Source of the DNA: Pachyseris speciosa
Lineage: Eukaryota; Cnidaria; Anthozoa; Scleractinia; Pachyseridae
NCBI GenBank assembly: GCA_016490735.1
Contig: JAEMWC010000037.1
Coordinates: 1,256,001 to 1,320,000, forward strand
Length of the DNA stretch: 64,000 nucleotides
Direction of reading: 5' to 3'
Positions within the stretch are counted from its first letter, which is position 1. Every line of letters begins with the position of its first letter. Positions 26,501 to 41,500 of the stretch are shown here, piece by piece. Below the pieces are notes generated by a model that ran no database searches, was not told where the DNA came from, and worked only from the letters and a program-made list of their open reading frames with translations. Both the position numbers and the translations under genes were made by a program.

Positions 26501-29500
26501 GCATTGACACTTGAAAAAAAGTGATTTATTTAATTAAGTTATTTTTTTTCATCATTTCCATTCTGGACACAAACCTGATTCTGATTTAGAGGATGATGAT
26601 GATGACGGCGTGGCTGATCCTGTTAGCTCGTTACCTTCACTAAAAACCTCCTCCCCACTGGCATTACTACCTTCACTACCCTCCTCCAAGTCATCAATGA
26701 CTTCCATATCTTCATCCTCAGTACCAGCATCTCTGCTTGTTGTCTCCACTTCCTTAGGTGCAGCCACTTTGGTTTCAGAAGCAGACTCTTCTACAACATC
26801 CTCTATAACTGTCATACAAGCACCATTCCAGCAGTTAATGAAAACTGTTTGAGTAAACCTTTACAAACTTTCGAGCTTTCATGGACTAACTGTTTATCAA
26901 AGCCTCAAAATCAGGCTTTTATGCAAAAACTGAGAAGGGTCCACAGTGTGCACATGTCTACATTCACCCACAAATTTAAAAAGAATAGGTATCCAAGGTG
27001 AAGCCAGACATCCTTCAAACCCAAGCTTAATTACAGCTATCAATTTCAACTAGGATAACACAAGTCCTTAATGCTATCATGAACAAAGGAGAACAAACAC
27101 TGTCTGCCATATTAGACTTGTCTTAAGAAATTATTGAAAGGCATTCTGCAAAAGGGGCGAATATCCTACATCTATATGGCCTTAACCCATTGGCTTTCAG
27201 AAATTTAGCTGAAAATTGCATTTTCAAGCTAGTCGAGTCATTCTCTTGTCACTGTCTAGCAATTAGGAGCTAAAACTTACCACAATCCATCTCATCCAGA
27301 TGCAAAACATTAGCTTCCAAAGATTGGGCATGCACAGAAACCAAACTTTCAAGATAGTTTTTAGGTTGAAAAGCGGCACAGCAGTCTTGACTTTTTCTTT
27401 TCGCTTTCTCTTCTCCCCTCTTTTTTCATTTTTCTTGCCTCATTTTTTTGTTTTTGTTGGCTATTGAATGGGCTTTGTTTCGTTGGGAACAAATTTTGGA
27501 AAAGCGTTTAGGATCCTAGGATTTGATGAAAGGAAAGAAAAGTGGGTAGTGGAGGCAGATTTTTATGGGAATTTTTGTGTTCATGTTGCTTGTTTTTTTG
27601 CCTTTTTTCCAGCTCCCTTGACTGAATCATGCTCAATATGGTATAGTTTAAAAGATCTCTTTATTCTGTACAAGTCAGTGGACAAAACTACCCTTGACTA
27701 TTAAAACTGATGATGCCAAAGGCTGCGGAAGTGACGTAAATCTGCGAGGGTGCATGGGGGCACATTGGACTTCAATAGGTTAAAATCAAACCTCTCTAAA
27801 TTCGCTCTACTTTGGTATACAGACTTGTTATGGTGTCAGAAATGAAATTCTGCACTTATTTTGTGATTTAAAGGCCTGGATTCAGCAAATTAGCGAATGA
27901 CTTTTGTTTAAGACTGAACCAACTGAAAACAAAAGAAGTCAACCATGCATCAGAACCTTTTGTTTCTGTTGCTTGAGTTTTTGGCAAAAGTCATAAGCTA
28001 CATGTAATTCTTCAGATCCTAGCTTTCTAATTGCAAAATAAATGGAGAACCTCATTTCCGATACCATTTCCAGTCTATATTGCCAAAGTAGAGTGAGTTT
28101 GGAGATATTTTGGATTTTAAGGCAAAAAAAGCGATAATTATATTCCCCTTTTATGGAATACCCTTCAATTGTGACCTGGGGCAAGTTGTGACTGTATCAC
28201 TTCATTCTTAATACAAGATATCCTTGTGATTGTGCATTGTTCTAAATGTACACTATCCTGTAGCCTGATTAATTTTGTTCACAGCCTTTTCTCGATATTG
28301 CCAGCAAAGGTACAGTGTACTTGGGAATGCTTTCTAACCTTTTGTTTCTGAAACCTCCTCACTACATTCTGTGGCACTCTCTTTGTCCTAAACAAAAAAA
28401 GATTGACAAAGTTTGAAAATTATTGCAATACAATGATTGATTGTGACAAATTATTACTTTTTAAGAGACTAAAAATATAATTTATGTTCTGAAGCTCTTA
28501 TCAAAGGACTTCATCAGCAGAAATGAATAATATTTCCAAAGTAGTTCCTATGAGAAACAATGGACACTTTGCCTCATCTCAACGAGTGTGGCCCTGTCAG
28601 AAAACATTTGAAAGAATGATAATGAAAGCCTTAGCTTCCTCTAGCCTGAAAGATCACTGTCTGCATGGCTATGAAGTTATTCTCACTATTGTGTACATGT
28701 ACAGTACCGCTTGCAAGTATTTACCCCTTTACCGCGTCATTGCCATGTGACCTCCTTGCGACTTTCCCTCAGTATTCCCACGGCAGGCTGCTTTTTTACC
28801 AAGGAATTTTTTGGTCAGGCTCCAAAGTTGCTGTGGGAAAACTAACCGAGGTAAAACTGAGGTAATGAAATACCACGGTCGAGTTTGAATAGGCTTTTAT
28901 TTTCTTTGTGTTTTGGATATGTCCCATTAAAATCGCATCGAAGAACACTATAACTGAATCAAGTTTCGGCAGGAAATCTTGAACTACATACCTTGAACAG
29001 GATTAAGGACAGTCATGCATGGTAGCTACACATAGATCTATCAGCTTTTTAATACATGCATAGAAGATCATAGGTGGACGGAGAGTGAACAGCAGAACTT
29101 TCGAACTGCTACACTGTAGTTCCGAATGGCGGACCAGCAAAACTAAAGCTGTGAACAGTTAACCAGCCGGGAATACATAAATACCCGGATGAATACTAAC
29201 GAATGGAAAATCATTGGAATTTCCAAGAAAATAACTAAGCAATTGCTTGTAAAAAGTTTATATATGGCTACAGATCACTTTATTAAAGGATGGTGAAACC
29301 ACGATCTGTTTGTCTGGATAAGGCGCTAGCAGACGCCAAATATTTGCATACCACGGAACATAACTTCCACTCATTTGCATATGGTAACACAACACACATT
29401 TTGTTAGTTCAAAGTTGTTCGAAATCATTTTCTCGAAGTGCAGCAGATCAGAACAACAACAAAGCAATTGGGCTATATTTTTCAGAGGCTGTCGGAGATT

Positions 29501-32500
29501 CAAAATTTTTTAACCTTGAAAATCGTCAGAGGTGCAAATCACGGGAGATGGTTATCATTCTTCTCGTCTCGTTACGCTTGATCGATCACACATGTCCACG
29601 ATCATTTGCTACCTTTGCATCGAAACTTTTAAGATCTTTTAATAAACAGACATACCGAATGACAGCGAAAACTTTTACAAGGAAACTATGAAGAGTCTAT
29701 GCACATACGAGGATTCCTCTGATGGCTATCTGAATCTTTCTGTTATGGTGACTCAATATGCTATAATTCTTAATTACATGTATCATGATCAGATAAAACA
29801 CTGCATTGCGACTGCCTTTCGCATCACTTCCAGTTGCTCGCCTTTCAATACTTCAAAAGTGATTAACCTAATAGTGCAGTGATCAAAATAGCCAATAACC
29901 CTTAAACCAGGCCAAAAGGATTTTAAAGTGTCTTTGACCAATTAATCATACTAAACATTACGATATTGTGGTTATTTTTGCATCGTTTGCACGTATACAA
30001 GGCTTGCTTCAAAACCAAGATGTTAAGTGGTCAAGGTGTTTGTTTTCTTTTATTTTTTTATGCCCTCAAGTTGCCTTGGTTGCCTTATATAGTGTTGTCC
30101 ACAGTTTATATACGTATAATATCATATTAATATCTCACAATAACCAAACCTTCCTCTCTTGTGTAGTCTTTCAAAATAAAGTGCACTCAACACGCCTCAC
30201 AATGATGGTTCATTCTTTAATTTCGGATGAATTGTGTTGATACAGTCATTTTAACAAGGATGTCCTCAAAATTTTGGTAACCTCCGTTACCTAACAAACG
30301 GAACAAGCCTATCTGTTTCAAGAGAAGGCTCTGAGGTCTGTTATTATGGCAATTTTATCTTGTCTCTATGGGGAATCGATTAACCCTCACTGATGATGGA
30401 GAGCACACTTCGGAAAATTGTGTTTTATACTAAGTCTGGAAGAACTTGAGGGTTATGGATAAGAGCGTAACCTCTGTTACCTGATTTTCACTGCAATGCA
30501 ATGCAACAATATGATCAGGTCTTAATATTTTGAAGAAACCCTCATAACCTGGTCCTACAGAGAAAATCATTCCATTTCAATTTATTTAAAAGGAAATATT
30601 GGACGTTAATTGCTTAAATAGCAACCTCCGTTACCGAGCGTTACCGTGACCTCCGTTACCACGCGGTTACGAAATATCATAATATTATTTGCATTTAGTT
30701 AACAACTAACTGGGACTACAAAAGCTGGATAGTTTCGTTGTCACGCAACAATGGGGAGGTAAAATGATACTTTCAAACATTGCAAAATGTCTCTTGCTGA
30801 GATATCAGCCTTTCGTAAAGCACACGTGCAGACAATTTCAAGAAAAAATTCCGACAAGAACACTTTCCAAAGTTTAAGTTACCTTTCACTGGAACAAATA
30901 TTTGAAAGTAAGTACACTTTTTTACTTCCTACATAAATAGCCTTTACTTTTGAATAAAAATCGTTTGAATCGTCGAGGTAACGAAAGTAGTAACGCAGGT
31001 TTTATGCAGAATATGCGAGGGGTATGCGAGACGTCTCAGCTGTTATTTTAATCTCCTCAAGCGGAAGTGAAGTTCTGGATATATAATGGTTGTCAAGCTT
31101 CTTTTAAGCCTGCTTCTCTCACATTAGAAGTTTGGGTGACTCGTATACTATAGCAATCCTTTGAATAGTTAATTTACCATCACCATTCCATGCTTCTCAG
31201 GAAGATGGGTCCAAAAACACGTGCTGAAATTCAAAAGGCTTAAAGGGAGAGGAAAAAGCAACAAGAGGGAGTTACCAAGAAGGCGAGGAAAACACGTAGT
31301 GAGATTCAGCGAGCCTACAGAGAAAGAAAGAAGCTAGAGAGCAATGAAGCTTTTCTTGAGAAAGAGAGGGATTGTAATAGAAAATCGTACATCCCAAGTT
31401 CGCTTCTCACGGAAACTGAGCAGGCCAAGCGACGGAAAGTGAACAGAGAAAAGTCGATGCGTTTCAGGGAAAAGTTAAGGAAAAGTAAAGAAAACCTGCA
31501 AACTCCATCAACAGCGGGCAGCCAAACCAACAGCGATAATGATGACACTAGCACTCAACGATTTGTTGTCAAGCTAGATTTCAAGAGGGGGAAGAAGACT
31601 TCCAGCAGAAAACGGATTAGCCGAGGAGTCGCCAGGGCCCATAAACAGATCAAAAGCCTACAGGAGACAAACTTGAAATTACAGCAGAAAATATGGTCAT
31701 TGCAAAAGAAACTTCAACGGAAATCAAAGGGAAAAAAGAAGCCGGCAGCAACAGCTACTGAACCAGAGAAATCTCCGAAAACCCCTCGCAGCAAATGCAA
31801 CTCAGATTTGAGGAAGGCTGGGATGAGTCCATGCAATGTCCCACGTCAAATACGAAAGCAACTGGTGTTAGCTCAAGCAGTATCAGCAGAAGTAAAACAA
31901 GCAGTCCAGAGTGGGGGTTCAGAAAAAAGCAACACTAGACGAGGTCTTACAGCCAGCATAGTATCGGGGCACATCATTAAAAGATACCAATGCCTGCCAA
32001 CCCTTAGCCAAATGACCGGTATCGGCAGAGAATTGTTAGCTTTAAAAAGTTGTCATATCCCAAGAAGAAACGACTCCTTGAACAGTCGCAAGAGCTGACG
32101 GAGAAGATCATTGCTTTCTTGGAAAGAAGCGACAACTCTCGGATGATGCCAGGGAAGGCTGACTGCGTGACCACCAATAGCACAAAGGTTCAAAAACGAT
32201 ATCTCAACGACTACATGTACAATCTACATGCAAAGTTCAGAGCAGAATATCCCAACATCAAGATTGGTAAAACTGCATTTTGCCAGAGGAGACCAAAATA
32301 CATCATTCCCACGTCATTCACCTCCCGCCGTACATGCCTCTGTCAGCACCACCAGAACTTGTCCCTCAAGCTTCGAGCTAGGAAATCGTTGGGGGTCACA
32401 GTGAGCGTAAACCTGGACAAGTTCATTGAAGAATGTAAAGATGAGGCAGCAGTGAAAGAAGTGGCCAACCAACTTCCCAGAGTTGTTTCGTTTAGCCAGT

Positions 32501-35500
32501 GGAAGAGGGTAGAAGTAGATGGAAAAAAGAAAGAGAAATTTAGAGATACGCTCAGTAAAGAGGTGGAGCTTTTCAGGGGCCACGCAAGTAGAGTGAAAGT
32601 ACAGTACGAGTAGCTAAAATCTCTTAAGGAAAACCTGGAGGTAAATGAAGCAATTGTGCAAATGGATTTTGCAGAGAACTACACTTGCCAGTCCGTCGAG
32701 GAAGTACAGTCTGCTTACTGGAATGCCTCAATGGTCACCCTCCATCCCGCCGTAGCATTCTACCGGTCAGAAGACGGTGAAGTGACCCACAAAAGCATTG
32801 TGTTTGTGTCCGATGAAATGGGGCATAATTCATCCACGGTGTTTGCATTTCTAAAACAGCTTAACCCACAGTTAAAGGTCAGACTACCCAACATCAAACA
32901 TATTCACTACTACACTGATAGCCCAACTTCGCAATAAAGAAACAAAACCATTTTCTACCTGCTAAGTCATCACAAAGATCTTTTCGATGTCAGCGCATCG
33001 TGGAATTATTTTGAAGCAGGCCATGGAAAAGGTCCTTGTGACGGTGTTGGAGGATCCGTTAAGCATATGGCTGATGAGGCTGTCGGGCAGCAAAAGGTCA
33101 CCATTCAAGATGCGGCTGATTTCTTCTCCTAGACGCAGCAACATCAGTCATCAAGCTCTGTGTCCTTTACCTTTGTGTCAAAGGAGGCCTGCCAAACGGC
33201 TAAATCAGAAATTGAGTGCTTCGGAGAGATAACACCTGTCCAAGGGACAATGACCGTCCATGCAGTGGCAGCCATCTCACCTGGGAAGATCATTGCAAGA
33301 GAAACCTCTTGTCACTGCAAGGAGTGTTTCAGAAATGGAACGTACAACCCAGAGTCTCCATGCGGTTGGAAAGTACACCTTCTCAAAGAGTGTTCTAATA
33401 CAGCTGTTAAGCCTGTTGTAGAGGATTGGGTTGCAGCAGTGTACAACAGAAAATGGTATGTTGGCAAAGTGTTAGAAGCTGATCCCATAGACAGCGATGC
33501 ACTCATCACCTTCATGCAGTCAACAACGAAGCAAGTTGGCTTCCTGAAGTGGCCTGTTCCAGCAGATCAGGTCTGGGTAAACTTTGGGTCTATCCTAGCC
33601 ATAATCGAGCCTCCTTTCCCCTCTGGAAAAACACAGCGGCAGTACAAGTTGCATGATGAGACTGTTGCCATGATCGAGAGCTTGTTTGCCAAACATCAAG
33701 CAAATAAGGAACTGAACTAGGATGGATGGTCACCCTCATCATTGTGAGTGACTTCCGTTACCATTTCTGTTACCTGGTTAACAAACATTCCCAAATTTTA
33801 TGTGGACTGTTAAATCTAATTTTCTGATTTTTACGTAAATAGTAATATTCAAAGAATGCATTTATCCAAAACAAGGCAAAAAGTGCAAATAATGTTTGCT
33901 TACTAAAGCAAATTCAGTATTTCATCCATATATATTACCACGAATGAGTGGAGATGCAACTGAATATAACACGGCTTCCACATCTCCATTAGTTTTAAAT
34001 TTATTATAATTGTTTATATAATCAGTAGTAAAACAAGGATAAGTGAACGTCTTACTGAAAATAGCAAACAAAGGTTTGTATAATTTAATTCCGTTATGTT
34101 GGATAACCTCCGTTACCTAAGCCGTTACCAATGGAACCGGGACTCATCACGAATAATCGAAATCAATGATGAAAATTATGACTGAAATTAATTCATAAGT
34201 AGCAACAGGTATTATCTACGCAAAAACAATGCTTGTGTGTTATCCTTTGAAGTTAATAAATGAGTGTTAAGTCTTTTGGTGGTTTTTTGATGAAGTTTTT
34301 TCACCACGCAAGATCTATTTGAACGCTTCAAAAAGTATAAAGAATGAACACATTTCACATATTTCGGTTCCATTATTCAGAGGAAACCTATATAAGCGAA
34401 ACTGGATGCAACAGAGTAACCTAGTTCACATCGTATTCTGCCTTAAATAATTTTTACGGATTAGACGTCTTAAAACTGGTCTTTAATTTTATAAGAAGGA
34501 CCCTCTCAGTTAAATGGCCACCATTTTTTTTCTTTCAGACATTTCATCACAAAATTTCCGAGACTATATCAGATCAAAATATAAACTCGTTTCAACGGAC
34601 TGATGACATTGATATTTTACCATTTTTTCAAACTCACTGGCCTCGTTTAAGGCGGATTGGGTGAAAAGCTTTTTAGTATCAGACAAACAAACTGTGAGTT
34701 CGAACGGATGAGTGTTTTCCAAACCGATGACTTTAATTAACCGAAAATGTGAACGTGTTTGCCCGGCAGACTTTAATTTGTTTTGACAGCATAAAATTGT
34801 CAGTGTTCAAACAACACGGCAACACTTCTTCTAGTGTTGGATTAAACAGTACTAAACAGCTGTAGGTAACTTTATAATATTTGAAGACTTCCGATTTTAC
34901 ACTGTATGGAGGCTGGCTCAAAAATTATGAGTCCATACGCAAAAAGCTTAATTGTAGCGCACGATGTATTTTTTCACTATGAATCTTTGTACCTTAAGAA
35001 CTTACAAAGTCCTTCCCCTTTTTAGACAACTGCAATTAATCGTTATTGTTCTTTCCCGCGGCATTGCCTCGTCTTTTCTACCGTGGCATTCCCGAGGCAA
35101 AATTGTACCGTGGCTTTCCCGTGGGAAAAATATTTGCATACCGCAGTGGATGCACGGCCATAACCCGCGGCAACGACGAGGTATTGCCTCGTCCTGATGG
35201 GTCAATACTTTCAGGCTGTACTGTACTATGTGGTAATCAAATCCAATAGTTTCCTTGAACTTTGCTCTAAAGGCCACTGTTACAGAGGGACAATGGAGTT
35301 GATTAAACAATAAAGTTAAAGGTGGCAAACCAGTGGACTGTGCCGGCATCTCCATACAAAAGTATTTTTGCAATGCCACAGCCTCTCTATTCATTATTAT
35401 TCATCTTACCATTTTTGTATGTTACCCTTTCAAGTGCAAGATAGACTGCTCCCAGATTACGCCTACAGTGCTGCTCTAAACTATTGCCCTATTAGCATGC

Positions 35501-38500
35501 GGTAAAACCGCGTTTTTGCCTACAGTATGTTGTTCACCGAAACTGAAAGGTGGCAATACCGAAAACAACCAAAAGCAAAAAAAGTGGTAATGCCTCAGTA
35601 TAAGACAATAGTAACTAATTACTACATGTATCTTGAATGTATTGTCAAAATTTTGTCCCACATTTCTCCACCAAGGATCAAGCGAACAAAATACTATGAA
35701 AACAAATGAATAGAAGCTTTTACATGTAATTTGTAGAAAGCCGAACGACGGGAGGCATCACACGTAAATCTGAAAGTGTCTGATTTGAAAAAAAAATCTC
35801 AGTTTGAATCACACTAATTTTCAAAGTTTCTCACACTAACAGAAGTTCTTGTCTTACCTTTCTGCTTTTGCTACTTAATGTTCAACGCCACAAGCTTCTT
35901 CTTCGAAGATACGTTGGCATGATAAAAAAGCAATAATTATTGGTACAGCTGTAGATCATTTTTAAACGCAAGGAAACTCAAAATAAAATGTTCCTCTTTA
36001 TCCGCATTCTTCCATGATCAAGTGATCATTTGAAAACTTGTTTTGTTAGTTTGCTTTTACAAGACAATTGCTATTACAACTACAGTTGATTGTAGTTGAT
36101 TATGGAGCACGAAGTTAGCAAAAGTAACAACAATCGGTGTTTTACCTGATAAGAATAGCATATTCCTGAGCTTTGAGATGGTAAGTGAGAAACATCCAGA
36201 CAGCCGTTGAAGGAACTGTCATATGCTTGAAGCCTCTTTGTGGTTGCTGCGTTAAAGGTTTTGCTTTCATTCTCTAACCTGTACGTTTTGACTCATCCAG
36301 ATGCTTAGGTAACAGATTATTGTGGTGTGAGGGATACCTTTCGATCACGATGAACCATATTACGTGGCAAGAATGATAATCATCTCCCATGAAATACGCC
36401 TCGGACAATTTTTCAAGGTCAAAAGATTTTGGACCTTCAACAGTCTCCGAAAAATATAGCTCATTTATTTCGTCTTTGTTCTGAGCTGCTACACATCGAG
36501 CAAAATAATTTTGAGCTGCAAATTTCTCTTCTTTTTTAGCGACCGAACCATCACGATGTTTTTAGCACGTGATCAAATGACAAACAATGCATGGAGCATG
36601 CGTTTTAAAACCTCTGTCTATGAACTCAGACGGCAGCTTAATCAAAGACCGTTTCGACCCATAGCAGAGGTCTCTTTTCTCCCGCACGCTGAATACAAGG
36701 AAAAGAGGCCTCTGCTAGCAGGGAAACATATATCTTGTTTTGAGGTATGCAAATTTTGGGCGTGAACTTGTGATTCATCCAGCAAACAGATCATGGTATC
36801 GGTGGCCGTTTTAAATGTAAGCATTTAGCGTGCAATTGCTTGTTTGTGTTCTTTAAAATTCCAATTATTTTCTGTTTGCTAAAATTTATGTATCCCGACT
36901 GTTTACCTGTGAGCTGGTGAGGAGCCCGGCAAGGGGAGATGATGCAGTATGCGACAACAGGTTCACAATCAAGTTTCTGCTTTTGAAGCTGTGCATTACT
37001 TAGCGTCAACGTCAACTAAACCCAGGGGCCTTGCAGGACTCCAAAGTATCACACTTTTGTAATTAATTAACCCTACGACCGCTGACAGTGTGCATAATAA
37101 TTATATATCTTTATGACGTAGCACAATAAATGTCAAATGAAATGGGAAAAAAAAATTAAATGCACATTACACCAAGAAAATTAGCTAGAAGTTCTAATAA
37201 GCTCGTGTTAGATTTTTTTCATTTGTCGATCAAAAAATAAAACTAAAAGCGTGTATATATTTTACTCATGTTTGAATCTTTGGTAACAAATCCCTAGATG
37301 TAATTAACCAAAGTATAAGACTTGAACTTAAGACTTAAATGAGAACATTTTCCACACAAGTTTATTGCTTTAAAATATTCTGTTCCCAAACAGACAAATG
37401 TTTCACTTGTCCTTCCTTTCCTTAGCTAAACTATTATTTTAAGTGTTTGTACAAGTGCCTACTTAAAATTTCTTCAAATAATGAAATATGACCCGTGTAA
37501 AATTTTCGACACCCCACGGTGAAAGTTTGCTCTTTGTTGCTAAGACTGTAAAACAAAGCATACAATAGCCTATTCAGTTCTGCCGTACCCTGTTCATTAC
37601 CGCAAGTCTACTGCGGCATAAGTCAACCACACGGAGCCATGAATCAACTGAGGCAAAGTCACTGTAAATGGGCTGATAGATTAAATCGGTACTGTACACC
37701 TTTAGAAAAACTGCTTGCTTCTCAACAAACAAAACCTTCCTTAGAATAGTAATTATTATTTTGAGTCTTTACAGCATACACTGTACAATGTAAACTAGAT
37801 ATCTTGTCTGCATAAAACAAGGTGAGACATTTTTTATAACTGAACAAACCTGAGGTTGTTGTTCCTCTTCTGTTTGCTTTTTCTCTACTGTAGCATCTGC
37901 TTTGGTTCCTTTTCCACTGACTTTTTTCTGTTGCCTTTTCTCTGGCTTCTTTTCACTTGACTTACTCTTTATCACAACATTCTCTCCATCTTTCCCTTGA
38001 GGTTCAGTTTCACCACCAGTACTGGCTGCTTCTGTGGAGTCACTAGTTTTAGTTTGAGTGGAGTTACTGTGTTCACTTGTCTTTGCCACCTTCTTGGTTG
38101 TAGTTCCTGTGGCTTTTTTCTTCTCCCCTGCCACTGCTTTCTTCTCCCCTGCCACTGCTTTCTTCTCCCCTGCCACTGCTTTCTTCTCCCCTGACACTGC
38201 TTTCTTCTCCCCTGCCACTGCTTTCTTCTCCCCTGACACTGCTTTTCCTTTCTCCTTTGAAACCTTGCTTTGTCCTTTACTCCCTTCAGCTGGTTTCTTG
38301 CTTGTTTCCTTCTTCACTTCTTTCTTTACAGTCACACTCTTTGCACCATCTTTCTTAACATCTTTAGCAGTTTCTTTCTTCTTTGGACTGGCTGTCTTTT
38401 TGGATGTATTCTCTACTTTCTTAATAGCCCCCTTCTCCTTGTCTATAACTTCCTTAGTTTCACCAGCTGTTGATGCCTGTTCTTGCCTTTTCTTGGTTTC

Positions 38501-41500
38501 CTTCTCAGCAGGTTTGCTTTCAGATTCCCCATCAGCAGATTTGGAAACTTTCTGCTTGTTCTTTGAAGTATCTTTTTCCTTTTCTTTTCCTTTATCTTTG
38601 TCCTTGTTTACACTATCACTGTCAGGCTGACTGGTGGGCTTCTCCTTGGGTTTAGCTTTGTTTTCTCTACTTGTATCTTTCCCAAGCTGTTCTTCTTTCT
38701 CCTTGACCTGTGGCTTCTCCTGTTCAGCATCTGCAGTTTTAGCAGCCTCTGCATCAGACGTCTTTACAGTCTTGGGCTTGCTTGGCACCTGGTTTGTGCT
38801 TTTTGAATTCGCTCCACTGTTAACAGTCTTTTCTTTGATTTGGATTTTTGGACTGGGCTCTTTTTCCACATGCTTCTTTTTAGGAGAACCACTTTTAACA
38901 TCTCTGCTGGCTTTTCGTTTTCTACTTGGTGCTGTAAGACATTAATTACTGAAATTTATTAAAAAGTACCACCTAAAATCAATTGGGCAAAAAGTTGCAG
39001 ATCTCATAAAAGTGAACACACAGTTATGGTTGTTGTCTAGAAGTTTTAAAATTGTTTTAACAGAAACCTTTTACTCTGATTTCATTGTTTTCATGCGACA
39101 GAAGGTTGTTTAAATGTGCAACAAAGGCAATGTTTACTGCAAGTGCCCAACCAAAGCAACAAATTGACAAAAGGGAGCCCACTTTTAACATCAGGGTGTT
39201 CATTAGGCATAGGAGATTGGAGAATTCACTGGCTACCATGCAGAATTCTCCTGCTAAATTTCGCTCAATCCCTGAAAGAGCTTTGGCCTTTCATAAGAAT
39301 CTTTCAATAATTCTCCTGTTACTTTACAGTATTCCCGTTACTACAGTGCAGTGCACAAATAAGCGACCCAAAATATGCGTGACAAGCGTCTACCCAAATT
39401 GCGCATACGCGTCTGCGTATTTGACATGCGCACCAAATGCACGCATACACCAATGCTCATCAGTATGTATGAGCTAGCTCATTGATCCTTTATTGTTTTT
39501 ATTTTCAATTGGGCTTTTAATCCATTAGGTGAAATCATTGGCTGAAATGGTTGCCTGTTATCGTGTGTCAATGTCACAACAAACTACTGTACTGGTACGC
39601 GAGTATAAATTATTAGCGAAATGTCTGGTGTGAGAATAGACATTATTTTTCGAATGAATAAGAAATAAAAGATAACTGGTATTTTCTCATGAAGTAAAGG
39701 ATAATGATCAAGCCTTTTCCCATTTCAACCTCGCTGAATTAGGGCTAGAGTCAAGTTCAAAAGTAGAGCGACACGAAGAGACAAGAATCAACATACTCAT
39801 GAGGCAATTTGCTTGCTACAAAACAGCCTTGGAATGTGTGTTGCATCAAAATCCATTTCATTGCGAACAAAAGAATTTAAGAAATCAAAACACATTTACT
39901 TTCACTGAAAGTCAAATACGACTGTTGTGGGAATTATTACTTTATCAAACTGAACATGCGCTCACATTGGCAAATTTTTGTCACATGCTAGGCAACCAGT
40001 AATTTGAGTTTGTGAATGTCGTATTGCCCATCGTCTCGTGGGAATTTTTTTTAAGAAATGGTCACGCTGCCGATTTGGATTGCATGTTCTTGATTTTCAT
40101 CTTTGTACCATGAAGTCAGTAAAGTGAGGGAGCAGGTTAAGTTTTGCTTTCTTTTGAAAGGAAAATGTATGAACAGTGTTTGTTGATGCAGTGCATTTGC
40201 ATGCTCATTGTTCTAGAATGGTGTTACGAGAACAATTGCCAGCTGGTATGGCATAATTTCGTAAATTATGAACTGGGAACCAGTTACATTCCAAAACAAC
40301 TATAATTACAAAATACATGTAGCGAATTGGGACGGCAGTGTTGTTACGAAACCATGTCAACAATGTTTATAATTTGCAGTCAAACTTCCGACCTTGCAGT
40401 TCATCGAAAAAGCCGGTCGAACTCGTTGGTATTCAGTGGCAGTGAAAGCTCGAAGCTAGTGGAATATTTAATAAAAACAAGACACCGCAGCAATAAAACA
40501 GCAATTAAATAGTAGTTGTAATCGCAGTGTCTTCGGTTGTTTTTTCACGGGGTTCATCTTTTTCCATTTTCGCGGTAACAAGCGAAGTAAATAAGATCCA
40601 CTGAAGATGATCAAGAAAGAAAAGTTGATTTCCACAGCAAATCATCAAGTATAAAACACTGATCTCTTTGTTGAATGTTCCAGCGTTTTGAGGCTGGATT
40701 TTAAATATTCAATTTTGTTGTGTGATGGAAACTTGTCTTTTGTTTTGCGGAACAATGAACCACAAAGCAAAGGTATAAGCCTGAATAACAAAAGTAAACA
40801 CGTGCATCAAATACGTGTGTCGACATGCGCATTTCAAGATGTGTATACGCAAAAACGTGCGTACCCTTTGCGTGTGCATAGGATGCTTATTTCTGCACTG
40901 CACTGTACAATTCTTAATAACACCCTGTATTAGGGGTTTGCAAAAGATGCAATTTCATGTTTTGAATTTTCTGAGTAAACTACCATACAAGTCACGATAT
41001 TTATTGTGCTTTTTAATGTCAATCTAATACAAAAGCCTGGACACAGTTCATGGTCTTAAGGAGCCAGCAACTCATGATTACTGATTATGATGATGACCAG
41101 CGTAATTTTCAGAGTTTGCAAGACAAAGGTGTACATGTGACGCTGGACTTTTTTGCAAATAACATACGATTAGTACTTACATCTCCAAAAACACGGCTGC
41201 AGACAAACCAATTTCAATTGACCAACAAAAATACAGATGTAAAGCAACTATATATACTACATTTGTGTGGCCCAACTTACCACTTGTTTTTACTGCAGCT
41301 GTATCAAGTTCAGCCGCAAACTCATCATTTGCTTGTTCACCAAGTATGTCATCCAGGACATTTAGCTCTTCACCATCATAGCCTATTAAAAAAAGATTAG
41401 ACTGACTTCACATTTTGTGCAGCATACAGAGTACACTTTCAAAAACATCAGTCGAGTTAACAAGATAATTTTATTATAGTTCTTTTTTATAGTGTCACAT

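Noticed and set aside
38058..38630. 190-codon plus-strand ORF rich in Phe/Ser/Leu
   Set aside because: It is the antisense shadow of the Lys/Glu-rich YTHDC1 exon 3.
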